60,000 nucleotides of DNA. It comes from Tubiluchus corallicola (taxonomy: Eukaryota; Priapulida; Priapulimorpha; Priapulimorphida; Tubiluchidae). The stretch spans positions 126,001 to 186,000 of the forward strand of contig JAQGDQ010000080.1 of the NCBI GenBank assembly GCA_030141605.1, in the 5' to 3' direction. Position numbers and translations under genes: made by a program. Below, piece after piece: positions 57,701 through 60,000 of this stretch; positions within the stretch are counted from its first letter, which is position 1; every line of letters begins with the position of its first letter. The notes below the pieces were generated by a model. The model ran no database searches. It saw nothing but the letters and a program-made list of their open reading frames with translations, and was not told the origin of the DNA.

Positions 57701-59780
57701 TCAGGGTATTACTAGTTGTAGTTTTTCAAATTAAAGGTCCACTGATACCCTGGTAGACACTTGCTACTCAAAATTCACTACTAACTAGTGTGATACAAAA
57801 AAGCAGATTTATTTCTTAATAAACTTGTGCATTTCGCTTTGGTTGGCATTGAGACACTTCAAATTTAGCGCGTACAGACATCTTGTGAAAAGCGAAAAAT
57901 CGGAGAAGAAAGCGGAAGTGACGTCCCGTAAGGAATGACGCTACGCATGTGTGACTCTCGCTGTATTTACGTGGGCAAAGTCAAGCAGTATGGGAATCGG
58001 TGGGTACACCGGTAATTAGAAAGACTGGGGTACTCACTAAAGGCAAATTAGTGTTAAGCTCAAATAATAGTTTTGTCCACATTTACGTGAATGCAGTATG
58101 TTTTATAGATGAAAAAATATTAGTAACGAGGTACAACGTGTAAAAGTTTTAGCGTGACATCACTGGTATTTCGTGCTGGGCTGCTTTCTTGTTCCAATTA
58201 TTTTCTCTTTTCTGAATATTTCTGCTTTATAAATGTCTCACCGCCAAGTTATCTTTTGCCTGATGTGCCGTTCAGAAAATGCTTCTGACCAAGAGTGACC
58301 GTTATTATATTTTCCAGCATATAAAATTGTAAAATAACAGTGGATTCTTAGGTATGATCGATGAGAAAAGAACTAGACTGTAAGGCAGTAATGACAGATC
58401 TTTTTCCCTTGGCGCTACCAACATATTGAGCCTATGCAGACTGGGTATACTATCTGACTTAATGTGAGGTTCAAAAGTAGAAGAAAATGGAAAACTAAGA
58501 AGAAATGCCTTTCAGACAACACTTTTAACTCATTAAAAGAGTGTCCCTACATTTTTAGACACTTGGGAAAACCTTTGTGACATTTTTTCGAATGTGCGCA
58601 TGAGGTTTCAGACAAGAAAAACTTTAAATTGTTAAGTCAAATATTCTCATAGTACAGTGTCTATGTGCATATAAGTTTTGTAGAGCACCTTTATTCTACT
58701 GGTAGCTGCCCAGACTTTATTTTTCAACATTATTTGTCTAGCAGGATAGATGGGTGATTCTATTTGTGGCAAAAGGAAAGTATGTTCTATCCTCACTATG
58801 GCCGTGTTTTGTGCAATTTTTACGTTAAGGTAACATATAGAAAATCAGGAGAAATATTTCAAATGTGGAGAAAGGGAGATTACCATTACAGTATGGATTT
58901 TCCATTAAATTGATAGGGCTGAAATGTCTTACTGCTAACCTAGACCCTATTGTTCATACAGCCTACACACTGTTTAAATAATAGTACAGTAACATCATAG
59001 TGCTCTGTATACTGTGTTTGTTACTATAAATTTGCTGTTCCTTGCAGATTTGTAAATTGAAGACTGATTCTGTTAGGTTTATTTGCTATAAATATATAAA
59101 TAGTATTGTAAGAAATGCTTTTATTAATAGATAAATCATTACTCAGCAATAACTGCTTTGTTCACAGTGCTCTGCATGCTGGGGTTGATGGTTGTCTACC
59201 GTACAGCGGCTGTTATATGCCTCTTCCTTACATGACGTCACCTCACTGAGTGTCATGGCGGGCGATAATATGTGTTACAGTACCAACAGTGTTTAATTTA
59301 AGTTATCATATCGCATAAAAGTGTGCATCAGAACTGTTTTAAAAATAGGAAATATGTATTTCCGCCTACGCTATAAAAAAAATAACATAATAAGGTGTCA
59401 TAGGACCTTTAAAAATTGTAATTGGTTGTTTTTTATTTTGCTTCAGATACCTGTAAAAGCTTTAGGATAAGTGTTAGAAAGTAGGGCTGCTCGGTTTACC
59501 TGCACAATTTATGTTGTTTTTCAAATGCTTGTGATTGCAGTGTAGTTGAGTTTTTTACTTGCAGTTTTAAGTGCTGTACACTTACATTATAGCAAGCAGT
59601 GGCTAAGATTGAAGTGTTTCTTTTGATTAAATATCATTTGCTTGTAGGAGTTTCCAAATAGGCAATTTAAAGTTAAAGTATCCAATGTAGAAATTTACAA
59701 AGAAGAAGTGAATGACCTCTTGGATATGGAAACAAGCTATAGAAAACTAAATGTCAGAGAGGATGAAGCTGGAAACACCT
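54705..59780 (+). CDS. kinesin motor, KIF27/KIF7 (Costal2)-like, 5' part only (five exons, continues beyond window)
   Basis: Exons 54705-54743, 55324-55461, 56679-56768, 57023-57130, 59648-59780, all bounded by GT-AG and in frame, give 169 residues of an N-terminal kinesin motor. Seen: PVRVLVRVRPLLPKE at the start of the motor, FTFDHVF, YDATVFAYGQT, the P-loop GQTGSGKT (87-94, split by an intron between T89 and G90), and VEIYKEEVNDLL. The segment LDMETSYRKLNVREDEAGNT is close to the KIF27/KIF7 signature as I recall it, which places it in the kinesin-4 branch that scaffolds Hedgehog signalling and works at cilia. The second half of the motor (switch I/II) and the stalk lie outside the window, so KIF4- or KIF21-type assignment is not strictly excluded. 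Confidence 0.85.
54965..55020. repeat. (GAT)n trinucleotide microsatellite in kinesin intron 1
   Basis: About sixteen GAT/GATGAT units with single GATAAT and GACGAC interruptions. It lies wholly within the intron, so it is not a coding aspartate run. Confidence 0.95.
55324..55461 (+). CDS. kinesin exon 2
   Basis: 46 codons from VRPLLPKEKLEDN to HVFDPSATQ, phase 0 at both ends. Acceptor TTTTTAG; donor ACACAG|GTTGAA, a weak consensus. Confidence 0.88.
55543..56515. mobile_element. pogo/Tigger-derived element, family B copy 2 (in kinesin intron 2)
   Basis: 973 bp between TA dinucleotides. Left CAGCAAGCACCGTTTATTAC, right inverted CAGTAGGCACCGCTTAATAG, with a second subterminal GTTAATTGGGTTAAAAC block. 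Contains a transposase remnant at 56058-56130. The related, right-truncated copy is at 47579-48235. Confidence 0.88.
56058..56240 (+). pseudogene. Tigger/pogo DDE transposase fragment
   Basis: Reads NSNAWVTAVLFNEWLVKRDA. This resembles the conserved 'K-x-AWMT-x-x-LF-x-EWL' segment of pogo/Tigger DDE_1 transposases, just before the second catalytic aspartate. The continuation (about 56131 on) departs from the family and the DN[CS]xAH motif is not seen. Only about 25-40 residues survive. Confidence 0.65.
56679..56768 (+). CDS. kinesin exon 3
   Basis: 30 codons, SDVYALSGVKFLIDSFF to VFAYGQT. The intron that follows splits the nucleotide-binding P-loop. Acceptor TTTTGTAG, donor AACT|GTGAGT. Confidence 0.92.
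57023..57130 (+). CDS. kinesin exon 4 (P-loop GSGKT)
   Basis: 36 codons beginning GSGKTYTITGD and ending SVEKIFNKMR. The open frame reads on into the intron for about 80 nt before a stop, but the GTATGT donor at 57131 and the match resuming at 59648 show where it ends. Confidence 0.92.
57731..59412. mobile_element. TTAA-flanked TIR element (in kinesin intron 4)
   Basis: TTAA at 57731-57734 and 59409-59412 enclose inverted ends AGGTCCACTGATACC and AGGTCCTATGACACC (12 of 15 identical). 1674 bp with no transposase frame. TTAA duplication is the piggyBac habit, but the usual CCC start is absent, so assignment is open. TGACGTC palindromes lie near both ends (57918-57925; 59235-59242). Confidence 0.6.
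59648..59780 (+). CDS. kinesin exon 5 (last exon in window)
   Basis: 133 nt from EFPNRQFKVKVSNVEIYKEE to REDEAGNT, ending one base into a codon at a GTAATT donor. The next exon is not within 59781-60000, which shows only AT-rich intron. Confidence 0.88.
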
Positions 59781-60000
59781 GTAATTACCTAATTTTTTAG
59801 AAATAAAATCTGTTTGTTTGCTGTATGTACACCTGTGGTTAAGAAGTGTCTAGTGGTAAATTTAAATTTTTTGTGTCAAATATATCTAGATTACCTCAGT
59901 CAACGAATGTTTAAATTGTTTGGTATACGTGTAACTTGTTTAAAGTTAGTTCATTTCTTACTTTTTAACATGGCTTTGGATTTATTACTTGCAATTTAAA

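Noticed and set aside
1-60000. Bacterial-type operons, CRISPR arrays, phage modules or defence systems
   Set aside because: No long open frames, ribosome-binding sites or repeat-spacer arrays; introns and metazoan transposons show nuclear eukaryotic DNA.

Overview
This is a eukaryotic, almost certainly invertebrate metazoan, nuclear window: AT-rich, gene-poor, with spliced genes (GT-AG introns) and several families of DNA transposons, non-LTR and LTR retrotransposon remnants, tRNA-derived SINE-like sequences and microsatellites. No bacterial operons, rRNA genes or CRISPR arrays are visible. I cannot name the species from the sequence.

Two protein genes are well supported. (1) On the minus strand, nine coding exons between 41924 (ATG) and 33780 (stop) give a 594-residue acid sphingomyelinase (SMPD1-like). 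It has a signal peptide, a six-cysteine saposin-B domain, a proline-rich linker and a calcineurin-like phosphoesterase domain with every expected metal ligand. (2) On the plus strand, five coding exons from 54705 to 59780 give the N-terminal 169 residues of a kinesin motor. It most resembles the KIF27/KIF7 (Costal2) branch and runs off the right end of the window. The two genes are divergent, separated by about 12.8 kb of transposon-rich DNA.

Layout: 1-33.7 kb has no gene I can support. It holds short inverted-repeat elements (about 1.4-1.85, 5.1, 7.0, 11.5-12.0, 18.2-18.6 and 22.1 kb), tandem duplications (3.6, 8.5 and 32.3 kb), two SINE-like sequences (29.3 and 30.9-31.1 kb), a diverged minisatellite (29.9-30.2 kb) and a trinucleotide array (30.75-30.86 kb). 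33.8-41.96 kb is the sphingomyelinase gene; its three longest introns each carry a DNA transposon. 42-54.7 kb is a graveyard of mobile elements: a split LINE reverse transcriptase, an LTR edge with gag/protease remnant, a second LINE inserted antisense beside that remnant and ending in a 37-bp snap-back, two back-to-back pogo/Tigger-type elements, a degraded Ty3/gypsy element, a hAT MITE nested at the edge of another MITE, and an L1-type ORF1 fragment. 54.7-60 kb is the kinesin gene, whose two largest introns are each mainly one transposon.

The genes do not form a pathway: one is a lysosomal or secreted lipid hydrolase, the other a ciliary or Hedgehog-related motor. The most informative biology here is how transposons set intron length and how they nest. 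I did not find convincing evidence of a new protein-coding system; the best undescribed candidates are several hairpin or TIR families.
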